NCBI RefSeq assembly: GCF_016623615.1
Contig: NZ_JAEHFX010000005.1
Coordinates: 62,001-126,000 of the forward strand
Length of the DNA stretch: 64,000 bases
Reading direction: 5' to 3'
Source: Adhaeribacter terrigena
Lineage (GTDB): Bacteria; Bacteroidota; Bacteroidia; Cytophagales; Hymenobacteraceae
Every line of letters begins with the position of its first letter. Position 1 is the stretch's first letter. Both the position numbers and the translations under genes were made by a program. This document shows, piece after piece, positions 50,223 through 57,964 of this stretch. The notes under the pieces are model-generated. The model did no database searches and was not told the DNA's origin. It saw only the letters and a list, made by a program, of their open reading frames with translations.

Positions 50223-50322
50223 AAAACGCTATCAAAAAATCCTAAAAAACTATTATATAACAAAAAGAGGCTACCAATATCGGCAGCCTCTTTTTCATTT
50301 AGCAGCAAAAGCGTTTTACCGG
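50223..50322. repeat. E30 copies around a bidirectional terminator
   Basis: Forward E30 at 50223-50251 (AAAACGCTATC ... CTAAAAAACTA; weak T-tract), a terminator at 50262-50295, and a shortened reverse E30 (TTTAGCAGCAAAAGCGTTTT, about 50298-50317) next to the stop codon of the cysteine protease gene. Confidence 0.65.
50262..50295. terminator. bidirectional terminator
   Basis: AAAAAGAGGCT pairs with AGCCTCTTTTT around a 12-base loop; it serves the rhomboid gene and the convergent protease gene. Confidence 0.88.
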
Positions 50323-51245
50323 ATCACTAATTTCTCTACGGTGCGTTCGCCGTTAGAAACCAGGTTTACCAGGTAAAGGCCGGCGCTGAGTTTCCCTTTC
50401 AATTCCAGAGCGGCTTCGCGCTGGCCGGCAGGCATTTCGGTTTCGTACACCACGTCGCCGATGGTGTTGGTAATGGTTATTTTGGCGGCAACAGTAGCCT
50501 CATCGTTACGCAGCAGCTGGAAAGCGCCTTCGGTTGGGTTGGGGTAAATGCTTACGCGCTGGGCTATTACCGGATCGTTGGAAATAACCGGGTTAGAAAC
50601 TGTTGGTCCGGCGGTGCGCTGGTACGAGCCGCCGTTCATGGCAATGGAGTGCGTCCAGGTGCGACTGGAATTAGACCGGAAATAAGCATCCGATTCGGAA
50701 GTTTTGGAACCGCTGGCCGGGTTGGCATACCGGATATAATTGGTACCGGTAGAAGAAGTATAGTTGCCGTAGATCACCACAAAATGGCCGCCGCCCGACG
50801 TCCAGCCCCAGCGCGCTACCATCATTTTTTTACTGCCCAGGTTGCTGCGCACCGTACTGTAAGCCAATGAGCTGGAATACGAGGTATTGGCTCCGGCATA
50901 ATTGTTCAGCAGCCAGCTTAAAGAACCGTTGCAACCAGACATGCTGTTCGGGAAATTGGAGCCCAAGGGATCGGTGCAGGCGCTGGGCCGCGAACCGTTC
51001 AGAGTATTGCAGCACACGTTAAACCAACCGTCGCAGGTATTGTTGGCCGCATTTACAATCGAGCACTGCGAAGGCGGTGTGGTGGAGCTATACGCCCAGT
51101 CGATCATGCGGGTGGTAGCCGCCCAGCACCACTGGGTTTGCTCCTGTTTGTAAGCCGTGAGGTTTAAAGAATAATCCTGGGCTGAAGCCACGGAAGCGGA
51201 AAGGCACAGCAAGGCGCCCAGTACAAAAGTAAATGTTCTTTTCAT
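50316..51245 (-). CDS. T9SS-secreted papain-like cysteine protease (C70/C39-like)
   Basis: The 309-aa protein has a signal peptide ending SVASAQ, then the cysteine protease active-site motif QEQTQWCWAATTRMIDWAYS (Cys40, oxyanion Gln nearby). The catalytic histidine is in TSGGGHFVVIYGNY (His153), with Asn174 in YANPASG. This QxxWCWAA layout is shared by AvrRpt2-like and other papain-like families. Several more cysteines (NTCDGWFNVCCNT, SMSGCNGS) suggest disulfides. The last 75 residues are a T9SS type A sorting domain (VSIYPNPTEGAFQLL ... VEKLVIR). It follows the 208-aa secreted protein gene by 42 bp, likely as one operon. Substrate unknown. Confidence 0.87.
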   Translation of the reverse strand: MKRTFTFVLGALLCLSASVASAQDYSLNLTAYKQEQTQWCWAATTRMIDWAYSSTTPPSQCSIVNAANNTCDGWFNVCCNTLNGSRPSACTDPLGSNFPNSMSGCNGSLSWLLNNYAGANTSYSSSLAYSTVRSNLGSKKMMVARWGWTSGGGHFVVIYGNYTSSTGTNYIRYANPASGSKTSESDAYFRSNSSRTWTHSIAMNGGSYQRTAGPTVSNPVISNDPVIAQRVSIYPNPTEGAFQLLRNDEATVAAKITITNTIGDVVYETEMPAGQREAALELKGKLSAGLYLVNLVSNGERTVEKLVIR

Positions 51246-51287
51246 ATTGGTTTCTTTTTAGAAATGCTTGAATGGGAAAAACCGGAA

Positions 51288-51914
51288 TTAATCGAACTGC
51301 ACGATCATTTTGCTGATGCGGGTTTCGAGCTCGCGGTAAGCCAGCGGCTGCTGAAACGAAGCGCGCTGCGCGGTAGAAAGCGGCGCAAATTCAAGCGTAG
51401 TTTCGCTTAGCGTCGGGTTGGCTTCGGCAATAAAATCGGCGGAGTGGTTCAGGTTTTTAAGCCACACAAAGCGGCTCGTATCTTTGGCCCGGCTCAGGTA
51501 TGGCGAGGCTTCCTGGGCCAGGTTCATCTCGCCCACGGCCACTACCTGCCAGCGGTTTTCAAAATGGGCTACCGTAAGAAAAACGCGGGGCTTCCCGTCG
51601 AGCATGAGCGGTACCAAAAATTCGCCGGCTGGGTGCGCCTGAATGGTGCCGTTAAAATCACGGTACATGGCATATACTTCAATGGGTTGACCGGGCAGCG
51701 CCTGCTGCATTTCGGCGGCATTCCGGAAACCATACTCGGGGAGTTCATTGGCAGGGAACATGCTTTGCCAGGCGGCACGGGAATTTTTCACTACTTGCTG
51801 CACTTCCTCTAACTGCGCCGGCTCTGGCCGGAAACGGTTCTGGGCCTGGGCCGCTACGGAAATGCCGAGTATGCAAAGCATGCACACCCAGAGCTGGGTA
51901 AGATTTTTTCTCAT
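51288..51914 (-). CDS. hypothetical secreted protein upstream of the cysteine protease
   Basis: The 208-aa protein has a signal peptide ending ISVAAQAQ. The mature part starts RFRPEPAQLEEVQQVVKNSR and continues with YGFRNAAEMQQALPGQPIEV and KPRVFLTVAHFENRWQVVAV, a mixed alpha/beta chain without a sorting domain, so it is probably periplasmic. It is the first gene of a likely two-gene operon with the secreted cysteine protease. It could be an inhibitor, pro-domain-like chaperone or a substrate-binding partner; no sequence match supports any of these directly. Confidence 0.65.
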   Translation of the reverse strand: MRKNLTQLWVCMLCILGISVAAQAQNRFRPEPAQLEEVQQVVKNSRAAWQSMFPANELPEYGFRNAAEMQQALPGQPIEVYAMYRDFNGTIQAHPAGEFLVPLMLDGKPRVFLTVAHFENRWQVVAVGEMNLAQEASPYLSRAKDTSRFVWLKNLNHSADFIAEANPTLSETTLEFAPLSTAQRASFQQPLAYRELETRISKMIVQFD

Positions 51915-52244
51915 AATGTATTGGTTTTTAGGTGAGTGAAGAGATGACTAAATATATATTATGAGATATAACACTTCAAAGCAAATTGCACTATATTTTA
52001 TAAAATAAAACTTTTCTTGTTTTATTTCAGCCGTAAATTTCCGGATTGCGTTCAAGGCCAGGCTGCTTCATTTTGGGTTTTATGGTAAAAAGGCGCCAAA
52101 AACCCGGTTTCCCGCAGCTAGAAAACGGAACCCAGGCCTTTGATATCAAGGGGAAAAATGGTACCGTTTTCAGGCAAAAAAGTCTGCCCCGGCTGAAACG
52201 CTGAAGAAAAAACCTGTGAGGAATACCTGCGTTAAACCGGCATT
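51915..52244. other. gene-free gap between divergent genes
   Basis: The first 110 bp are A+T-rich and probably hold the promoter of the protease operon. Nothing else is clear until a forward E30 at 52155-52183. No gene is seen. Confidence 0.5.
52155..52183 (+). repeat. E30 30-bp dispersed repeat
   Basis: AAAATGGTACCGTTTTCAGG, then CAAAAAAGT, about 60 bp upstream of the GreA/B-like gene. Confidence 0.75.
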
Positions 52245-52763
52245 ATGAGCAGAGCATTTACCAAAGAAGAAGACGCGCAGGAGCAACCCATTATTCCGCC
52301 GCGGGCCGCGTTGCCGGCCGGGGTGCCGAATTACGTAACGCCGCGCGGCCTGGAATTGCTGCGCGAAGAACTAACCGAACTGGAAACCGCCAGAGCCAAA
52401 GCCGAAGCGAACCGCGAAAATGAAACCGACCGCACCCGCCAGCTCAGCATTTTTAACGGAAAGATCAGCGCTTTAACGGCCCGCATTGCAAGTGCCAAAG
52501 TAGTAGACCCCAAAAACCAGCCGGCCGATGAAGTGCGTTTCGGGGCTACGGTAACGTTGAAAACCAAAAAGGGCGGTAAACCCGGCACTACCCGAAAATT
52601 TACCATTGTGGGCGTAGACGAAGCTTCGGTGCCGGAAGGAAAAATTGCGTTCAATGCGCCCATTGCCCAAGCCGTGCAAGGCGCTAAGAAAGGTGAAACG
52701 GTTACCTTGCAACTGGGCCGGAATACGGAAACCGTGGAAGTTACAGAGATCGTTTATCAATGA
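52245..52763 (+). CDS. GreA/GreB family transcription elongation factor-like protein
   Basis: The 172-aa protein has an extended N-terminus (about 30 residues, Pro-rich) before NYVTPRGLELLREELTELET, the start of the Gre coiled coil. The coil tip reads NRENETDRTRQLS rather than the GDxSENAEY of classical GreA/B, so the acidic residues that act at the RNA polymerase active site are rearranged. The C-terminal FKBP-like domain is normal (RFGATVTLKTKKGGKPGTTR, VPEGKIAFNAPIAQAVQGAK). It may rescue stalled polymerase or act as a Gre-fold competitor. It is monocistronic with a terminator behind it. Confidence 0.87.
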   Translation: MSRAFTKEEDAQEQPIIPPRAALPAGVPNYVTPRGLELLREELTELETARAKAEANRENETDRTRQLSIFNGKISALTARIASAKVVDPKNQPADEVRFGATVTLKTKKGGKPGTTRKFTIVGVDEASVPEGKIAFNAPIAQAVQGAKKGETVTLQLGRNTETVEVTEIVYQ

Positions 52764-52805
52764 ACTTGTATATCGAATATCAGAATTCCGCAACAACCAG
52801 AAAAT

Positions 52806-52859
52806 AAAAAAGCCCGGTTTCAGGCCGGACTTTTTTTACTCAAAAGGATAGCGTTTTTA
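52806..52859. terminator. terminator followed by an E30 copy
   Basis: AAAAAAGCCCGG pairs (one mismatch) with CCGGACTTTTTTT at 52806-52837 behind the Gre-like gene. A reverse E30 (52830-52859, TTTTTTTACTCAAAAGGATA, then GCGTTTTT) shares the T-run with the terminator. Confidence 0.78.
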
Positions 52860-52985
52860 CTTCGGCTTTCTAAAGGCGGACGCAGTCAGGAAACGTTTTC
52901 ACCATTTCAAGGCCAGGTCGTACTCAGTAGTTATTTTATATTTTTAACAAACTACAACTCTACGGAATCCGGTTTTGAATGAAAG

Positions 52986-53015
52986 CAGTTTTGCAACCGG
53001 TAAACCTAGCGTTTT
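52986..53015 (-). repeat. E30 30-bp dispersed repeat
   Basis: CAGTTTTGCAACCGGTAAAC, then CTAGCGTTTT, between the Gre-like gene and the convergent VOC gene. Confidence 0.7.
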
Positions 53016-53053
53016 AAGCAGGTTTAAAACCCTCAACCCGAAACCTGAAAAAC

Positions 53054-53434
53054 TCAGGCCGGTTCCCAGAGTTCAATTTTATTGCCTTCGGGGTCCATGA
53101 TCCAGGCAAATTTTCCGTACTCTTCTTCCACCATTTCGCCAACCAGTTCCACGCCTTCGGTTTTTAAAGCCTGAACCAAAGCTGCCAGATCGGCCACAAT
53201 GTAATTGATCATGAAGGGCTTCTGACTGGGCGCGTAATAGGTGGTATTTTCCGGGAACGGATTCCAGGCAGTGGAGAATTCTTTGTGCTGGGCTTTCGTT
53301 TCGGGAGCATTCCAGTTAAAGGTGGCGCCCCAGGTTTCGGAGTCGATGCCTAAATGTTTCTGATACCAGGCCCGCAAAGCTGCCGGATCCTGGCTTTTGA
53401 AAAATACGCCGCCAATGCCGATCACACGTTTCAT
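53054..53434 (-). CDS. VOC (glyoxalase/bleomycin resistance) family protein
   Basis: The 126-aa single-module protein reads RVIGIGGVFFKSQDPAALRA, WYQKHLGIDSETWGATFNW and closes with YGKFAWIMDPEGNKIELWEP, the C-terminal metal-site motif (Glu of IELWEP). Modules of this size pair into a barrel that binds a divalent metal; the reaction is not identifiable (glyoxalase-like, dioxygenase-like or binding protein). A reverse E30 copy lies just upstream of its start. Confidence 0.87.
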   Translation of the reverse strand: MKRVIGIGGVFFKSQDPAALRAWYQKHLGIDSETWGATFNWNAPETKAQHKEFSTAWNPFPENTTYYAPSQKPFMINYIVADLAALVQALKTEGVELVGEMVEEEYGKFAWIMDPEGNKIELWEPA

Positions 53435-53442
53435 AATTTTAG

Positions 53443-53472
53443 AGTTTTTGGGTTGAAAAGGATACCGTTTTT
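53443..53472 (-). repeat. E30 30-bp dispersed repeat
   Basis: AGTTTTTGGGTTGAAAAGGA, then TACCGTTTTT, immediately upstream of the VOC gene start on the same strand. Confidence 0.88.
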
Positions 53473-53498
53473 TGAAGATTCGAAAATTAAAATACTGC

Positions 53499-54548
53499 TT
53501 ACTTGCTTTGCTGTTCGGCCAATTCGGGTTCGTTTAATGAAATCTGCTCCCGGCGGAAAAACGGGGCCAATAACCGATCGGTAGTAAGGGCTACGGCCAC
53601 GGCAAAAACAGGCGCTGCCAGATACCACATCCTTCCGATATCGCCGGAAAGCAAAACGTGCGCTGCAACGATCAGCAGAAATAACACCTGCATTTGCGTA
53701 AGCCGCGCTCCTGGTTTCAAGCGGAGCTTTCTGCTAAGCAAACCGGCCAGCACTAAAAAGTTGAAGATACCGAAGGCGCTGAACCAACTCATGAATCCGC
53801 TCAGCGAAAAGAATTTCCGGAACGTGCGCCCGGCGTTGTGCAGGTGCTCGAAAGCGTTGGCCGCCCGCGCCGGTACCGGCAAACCGCTCAGCGAATCGAC
53901 GAGGCTGTTATTGGCTATAAAAATGCAGCCGGCCAGAACTAAATAAAAAACCAATCGGTGCAAAGGAATAAAGCGGCCAAAAATTAAAGTCAACGGCACA
54001 AACAACCAGAACGATTCTTTGGCCAGCGGCCCGAGGATCAAACAACCAAACAGGGCCGCTTCGTTTTGGGAAACCAGACTGTAGAACAGCAGCGCCAGCG
54101 CTAAAAAATACAAACTATCTACCAGCGCAATACCGGCCAAATAACTGCAATAACCGCTGCTAAGCACCGCCAGCACCGCTATAAAACGCCCCGCCACGCC
54201 GGCGCCCACCGTTTTTGCCAGGCTGTAAAGTACCGTTCCGGCCAAAGCCATGAGGGTGCTGTTCACAACAAAGAAAGAAAAGCCCAAAGGTAAAGTGCCG
54301 CTTTTCCCGCTTAACAGGCTTAAGATTTCTGCCAGGCCCCGGGCCAGAAAAGGAATAATGACCCGGTAGCGGTGGGTAATATTTACATCCCAGTTGCCAC
54401 TGCCCAGCGCCAGGTAACTGGCTTCGTCGCTCGAAAAAGCAGCATCGTGGTTTACTAAGATCAGGTAGGCGTTGCCGAACACAATCGCTGCCGAAAACGC
54501 AAAGACCAACCAATATTCTTTCTGCACCCGGCCCGGATTTACACTCAT
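53499..54548 (-). CDS. hypothetical multi-pass membrane protein (glycosyltransferase-like)
   Basis: Starting at the ATG at 54548 (MSVNPGRVQKEYWLVFAFSA) gives 349 aa; the longer frame to 54623 has an atypical N-terminus. About nine helices are seen (LVFAFSAAIVFGNAYLILVN, GRFIAVLAVLSSGYCSYLAG, LVDSLYFLALALLFYSLV). A periplasmic loop with NHDAAFSSDEASYLALGSG resembles the acidic first loop of GT-C type glycosyltransferases, but no specific family can be named. Lipid-linked sugar transfer is possible. It follows the VOC gene on the same strand with a 64-bp gap. Confidence 0.65.
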   Translation of the reverse strand: MSVNPGRVQKEYWLVFAFSAAIVFGNAYLILVNHDAAFSSDEASYLALGSGNWDVNITHRYRVIIPFLARGLAEILSLLSGKSGTLPLGFSFFVVNSTLMALAGTVLYSLAKTVGAGVAGRFIAVLAVLSSGYCSYLAGIALVDSLYFLALALLFYSLVSQNEAALFGCLILGPLAKESFWLFVPLTLIFGRFIPLHRLVFYLVLAGCIFIANNSLVDSLSGLPVPARAANAFEHLHNAGRTFRKFFSLSGFMSWFSAFGIFNFLVLAGLLSRKLRLKPGARLTQMQVLFLLIVAAHVLLSGDIGRMWYLAAPVFAVAVALTTDRLLAPFFRREQISLNEPELAEQQSK

Positions 54549-54753
54549 TTCCAAATCAATATTTTCACTAAGATTAAGCAATAACCGGCAACCGACAAAA
54601 TTTACCCCGATCTTCTGCCGCAATTGCTTCTGCCTGTAGCAGATTAATTTAATTTCCGCCTAAATTAATAAAGCGCGATTCTTGACCAATAAGCCAAAAT
54701 GAACGTAACTTGCACTTTTTAGGAAGAAATAAACCTCCAGGAAGTATATAGTA

Positions 54754-55461
54754 ATGGGAAGAGCATTTGAATTCAGAAAAGCCCGGAAATTTAAACGCTG
54801 GGATAAAATGTCGAAAGCGTTTTCGCGCTTGGGCAAAGAGATTGTGATGGCGGTAAAAGAAGGCGGCCCGAACCCGGAAGGCAACGCCCGTTTGCGCACA
54901 GCTATTCAGAACGCGAAAGGCGTAAACATGCCCAAAGACCGCGTGGAAGCCGCCATTAAACGCGCCAGCAGCAAAGAAGAAAACAACTACGACGAGGTGG
55001 TGTACGAGGGCTACGGTCCGCACGGCATTGCTATTTTAGTAGAAACCGCTACCGATAACCTGAACCGCACCATTGCCAACATGCGCGTATATTTCTCCCG
55101 CGCAGGTGGCGCCGTAGGCAAAACCGGTTCGCTGGATTTTATTTTCACCCGCAAAGGCATTTTCCGTTTACCGGCCGAAGGGCTTAACCTGGAAGAACTG
55201 GAGCTGGAACTGATCGATTTTGGGGCCGAAGATATTTACGAGCACGAAGGCGAGATCATTATTGAAACGGCCTTTGCCGATTTCGGCCCGATGCAGAAAG
55301 CGCTGGAAGAAAAAGGCTTGCCGGTAACTTCTGCCGAATTGCAGCGCATACCAAACACCCGCACCGAACTGACCGACGAACAGGCCGAAGACATTGAAAA
55401 CCTGATCGAAAAAATAGAGGAAGACGACGACGTGCAGGCCGTTTACCACAACATGGCTTAA
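54754..55461 (+). CDS. YebC/PmpR family DNA-binding regulator
   Basis: The 235-aa protein has the YebC start MGRAFEFRKARKFKRWDKMS, then SRLGKEIVMAVKEGGPNPEG and NAKGVNMPKDRVEAAIKRAS of the basic domain I. VYEGYGPHGIAILVETATDN and GAVGKTGSLDFIFTRKG follow in domain II. YebC proteins were described as transcription regulators, and some members have been linked to translation through difficult peptide motifs, with binding near the ribosome. Length is normal. It is monocistronic and ends near an E30 copy and a terminator. Confidence 0.94.
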   Translation: MGRAFEFRKARKFKRWDKMSKAFSRLGKEIVMAVKEGGPNPEGNARLRTAIQNAKGVNMPKDRVEAAIKRASSKEENNYDEVVYEGYGPHGIAILVETATDNLNRTIANMRVYFSRAGGAVGKTGSLDFIFTRKGIFRLPAEGLNLEELELELIDFGAEDIYEHEGEIIIETAFADFGPMQKALEEKGLPVTSAELQRIPNTRTELTDEQAEDIENLIEKIEEDDDVQAVYHNMA

Positions 55462-55490
55462 TGCTTTTCCGGCTTTTGAGGCCGTTTAAG

Positions 55491-55521
55491 CACTTTTTCC
55501 CTTCCAAACCATAGCGTTTCC
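55491..55521 (-). repeat. E30 copy whose core forms a terminator arm
   Basis: GCACTTTTTCCCTTCCAAAC, then CATAGCGTTTCC. The AGCGTTTCCG part (55513-55522) is the left arm of the following terminator hairpin. Confidence 0.72.
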
Positions 55522-55556
55522 GGTAGCTTTTACGAGCCGCGGAAACGCTTTTTTTT
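55513..55556 (+). terminator. YebC gene terminator
   Basis: AGCGTTTCCG (55513-55522) pairs with CGGAAACGCT (55540-55549) and is followed by eight T. Confidence 0.85.
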
Positions 55557-55855
55557 GCGGTTCCCCGGATTTTTTTAAAAATATTTCACTGTCAGAGCAA
55601 CGCCTGAGCCTATTTCTGCATCTTAGCATTAAACCCGGAAATTTTTGCATTTCAAAAACCTTGATGGGCATCAAGGTTTGCCGGTGCCCAGGATCATAAT
55701 TTTGCAAAACCGCGAACAAAGCCTGGGGCAGCCGGTTTGAAAAATAATAAAAAAAATTATCGACCGGCTAAGGGTCAGGTTTTCTTTCCCTGTCTTAGCT
55801 TCAGAAACCCGGAAATGTTGATTTGTTCCGGCCTTAAAAATTGAATGCAGTAAAA
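55557..55855. promoter_or_regulatory. gap with palindrome and promoter-like boxes before a secreted-protein gene
   Basis: AAACCTTGATG (55656-55666) and CATCAAGGTTT (55669-55679) make a nearly perfect palindrome. TTTG at 55677-55680 overlaps its right half, and TAATTTTG lies at 55697-55704; the 16-base spacing is shorter than the usual 19-20. A repressor or activator site over a promoter is plausible. Nothing else is recognised in the gap. Confidence 0.4.
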
Positions 55856-56776
55856 ATGAAAAGAGTTTTATTGAGCGCCTTATTGATTTGCAGCGCGGTG
55901 TTATCGGGGTTTGTGGGTCTGGATCTGCGGCAGTCTTTTTCCTACGAAATTTTCAGTTCGCCTTATTATAAAACCCTGAAGAAAAACCTGCCGGCCGCCA
56001 GCGCTAAAATTGGTTACGTAGCGGTTACTTTAGATACTCGCGCCCGGCAAAACCCTACTTTCGCCGATGCTAAAATCCCGCAACTGCAGCAGGCGATCAA
56101 TAAATTTTTAGGCGACAGCCTGCAAATGGCTCAGATACAAATGCCGGTTCATAACGAGCTTTACAACGAAAAATATTTCCCGGACCTGTTTTTAGGTTCG
56201 GTACTGGGGCCGCAAAAACCGCTGTATGTACTGGCCGATTGCCCGCAGGAAAAAGAAGATCCGGAATATTGCGTGCGACTGGCCGGGCAACTGGGCAGCA
56301 AAGCCTGGATGCAGCAACTCAAAAGCCTGATGGTTAGCCAAAAGCTCAATTACGTGATCGTGTACCAATTAGGCGAAGGCTATATTTACCCGAACGGGAA
56401 GATGAAAAAAGTAAACGCGCTGGTAGAAACCCGCAAAGCGCCACCGGCCGGCCTGGATATGGGCACCGGTTTCTGGTTGCCAATGTCGCAGAAACTGGTG
56501 GCTACGAACAAACCGATCGACGTACTTTTCCTGAAAGGCATGCTGATCGATAAAGAAGGCAAAGCAGTTCGTTACGGCGCCGAAGGCATTACCGCAGCAT
56601 CCAAAGCCAGTTTCCTGGAGCAGACCGTAAATATTGCCCACGAATTTTCGGAAGCTGAACTGAACGCCATTGAAAACGACCTGCGCCGCACCGACCTGCC
56701 AGACCAACCCTTAAACTGGCAGATCGCCGCAAAAAATCTTACCCGCATGCTCACCCAGTCTAACGCGGGCTTATAG
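55856..56776 (+). CDS. hypothetical secreted protein
   Basis: Starting at the ATG at 55856 (MKRVLLSALLICSAVLSGFV) gives 306 aa with a signal-peptide-like start; an in-frame ATG is also at 55841. The mature part is mixed alpha/beta: AKIGYVAVTLDTRARQNPTF, LFLGSVLGPQKPLYVLADCP and KLNYVIVYQLGEGYIYPNGK, ending in NWQIAAKNLTRMLTQSNAGL. No lipobox, sorting domain or known motif is visible. It stands alone behind a possible regulated promoter. Family not recognised. Confidence 0.62.
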   Translation: MKRVLLSALLICSAVLSGFVGLDLRQSFSYEIFSSPYYKTLKKNLPAASAKIGYVAVTLDTRARQNPTFADAKIPQLQQAINKFLGDSLQMAQIQMPVHNELYNEKYFPDLFLGSVLGPQKPLYVLADCPQEKEDPEYCVRLAGQLGSKAWMQQLKSLMVSQKLNYVIVYQLGEGYIYPNGKMKKVNALVETRKAPPAGLDMGTGFWLPMSQKLVATNKPIDVLFLKGMLIDKEGKAVRYGAEGITAASKASFLEQTVNIAHEFSEAELNAIENDLRRTDLPDQPLNWQIAAKNLTRMLTQSNAGL

Positions 56777-56777
56777 T

Positions 56778-56808
56778 AAAAACGCTATGCTTTTGGCTTT
56801 AAAAAGTA
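56778..56808 (+). repeat. E30 30-bp dispersed repeat
   Basis: AAAAACGCTATGCTTTTGGC, then TTTAAAAAGTA, right after the stop codon of the preceding gene. Confidence 0.88.
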
Positions 56809-56909
56809 ATGTTTGCCGAAAGGCTTTCAGAAACCAGAAATTACATTAACCCTTTATTTTACAATTTATTACAAGTTCCAATCACCAATCTTATTAGTCT
56901 AATAAAACC

Positions 56910-57791
56910 ATGAAAAAACTATTTACCCTCGCAATCGCAATGGCGTTTGCAGCAACTTCTTTTGCCCAGACCCCAAACAGCAGCATGGAAAACTGGCAAA
57001 CCAAAGCCGGTGTTGGCATGTCCGGACCGTATACTTACCAGATTCCCCAAAAATGGGAACTAGGCTTTCTTTCAGGGCTACTGACCACCATCGGGGTTAA
57101 ACCCAACGTTGACAAATCTACTACCAAGAACAGCGGCAGCTTTGCGCTTCAGCTTTCCAGCAACTCCGATAGTATGGGCGTCGATTTAATGACCACCTTT
57201 AATATGGGCCCGAATGCGCAGCCACAGGGTTTTACCGGCTTTTTCCAGACCTCGGGCGTAGTTACCGACCCGAATGATTTTGGCCAGACTTTCGTTTTCA
57301 TGACCAAATGGAACGGCACTAAAACCGACACCATTGGCTTTGGCATGGCAGAACTCGATAGCTCCCCGAACAGCTTCAAACCCTTTACCGCCAACATTCA
57401 ATATACCAGCAATGTCACCCCCGATTCGGCGATCATTTATTTCATGTACTTTCCGCAGGAAGCCAATACCCACGTGTTAATCGATGATCTTTCGTTTATA
57501 TATCTGCTTGGCACCAAAGAAAATACAGCTTTCCCGGAGCTTACTTTCTATCCCAACCCGGTTTCCGGCAACCAGCAAGCCACGTTAAAGTTTACGGCGC
57601 CCAAAGCAGAAAAAGCTACGTTAACCATCCGCGATATGGTAGGCAAAGAAGTAAAAACCATGCCGCTGAACACGCTGCAAGCCGGCGCCAATACCATTGC
57701 AATAAACACCGATGAACTTAAGACCGGCCTTTACCTGGCTACTTTAGAATCAGCCAGCGGCAGCCAGACCTTCCGGTTTGTAAAACGCTAG
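56910..57791 (+). CDS. T9SS type A sorting-domain protein
   Basis: The 293-aa protein has a signal peptide ending ATSFAQ and a beta-rich middle part (GVDLMTTFNMGPNAQPQGFT, TVFMTKWNG-type strands), typical of carbohydrate-binding-like modules. The C-terminal T9SS type A domain starts ELTFYPNPVSGNQQATLKF and ends SQTFRFVKR. The last three codons (AAA CGC TAG) are the beginning of an E30 copy at 57782. It precedes a lipidated beta-helix gene on the same strand, with a 173-bp gap. Mature function unknown. Confidence 0.82.
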   Translation: MKKLFTLAIAMAFAATSFAQTPNSSMENWQTKAGVGMSGPYTYQIPQKWELGFLSGLLTTIGVKPNVDKSTTKNSGSFALQLSSNSDSMGVDLMTTFNMGPNAQPQGFTGFFQTSGVVTDPNDFGQTFVFMTKWNGTKTDTIGFGMAELDSSPNSFKPFTANIQYTSNVTPDSAIIYFMYFPQEANTHVLIDDLSFIYLLGTKENTAFPELTFYPNPVSGNQQATLKFTAPKAEKATLTIRDMVGKEVKTMPLNTLQAGANTIAINTDELKTGLYLATLESASGSQTFRFVKR

Positions 57792-57811
57792 GGTTTTAAG
57801 CCCTAAAACTC
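57782..57811 (+). repeat. E30 copy providing the last codons of the T9SS gene
   Basis: AAAACGCTAGGGTTTTAAGC, then CCTAAAACTC. Its AAACGCTAG encodes the terminal Lys-Arg-stop. The middle also pairs internally (TAGGG with CCCTA). Confidence 0.85.
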
Positions 57812-57875
57812 CTGCAAACACGATTTTCCGCCTCTCTCCTTTTTCTCTAAAACTTCTGAATCAGTACCCAAACAG

Positions 57876-57905
57876 CCTGCCATTTGTCCCTACGCATTTG
57901 GCAGG
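57876..57905. terminator. hairpin between the T9SS gene and the beta-helix gene
   Basis: CCTGCCA pairs with TGGCAGG around a 16-base loop. No long T-run follows, so it may be an attenuator or weak terminator. Confidence 0.45.
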
Positions 57906-57964
57906 CATGGTACCGCTTTACGCTTTTTTATTCAGTTTTTTATTCTAAACCTTAACTTAAAACT

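Noticed and set aside
8573-55556. terminator hairpins taken as new palindromic elements
   Set aside because: Those with a T-run right after a gene end are adequately explained as terminators and were listed as such.
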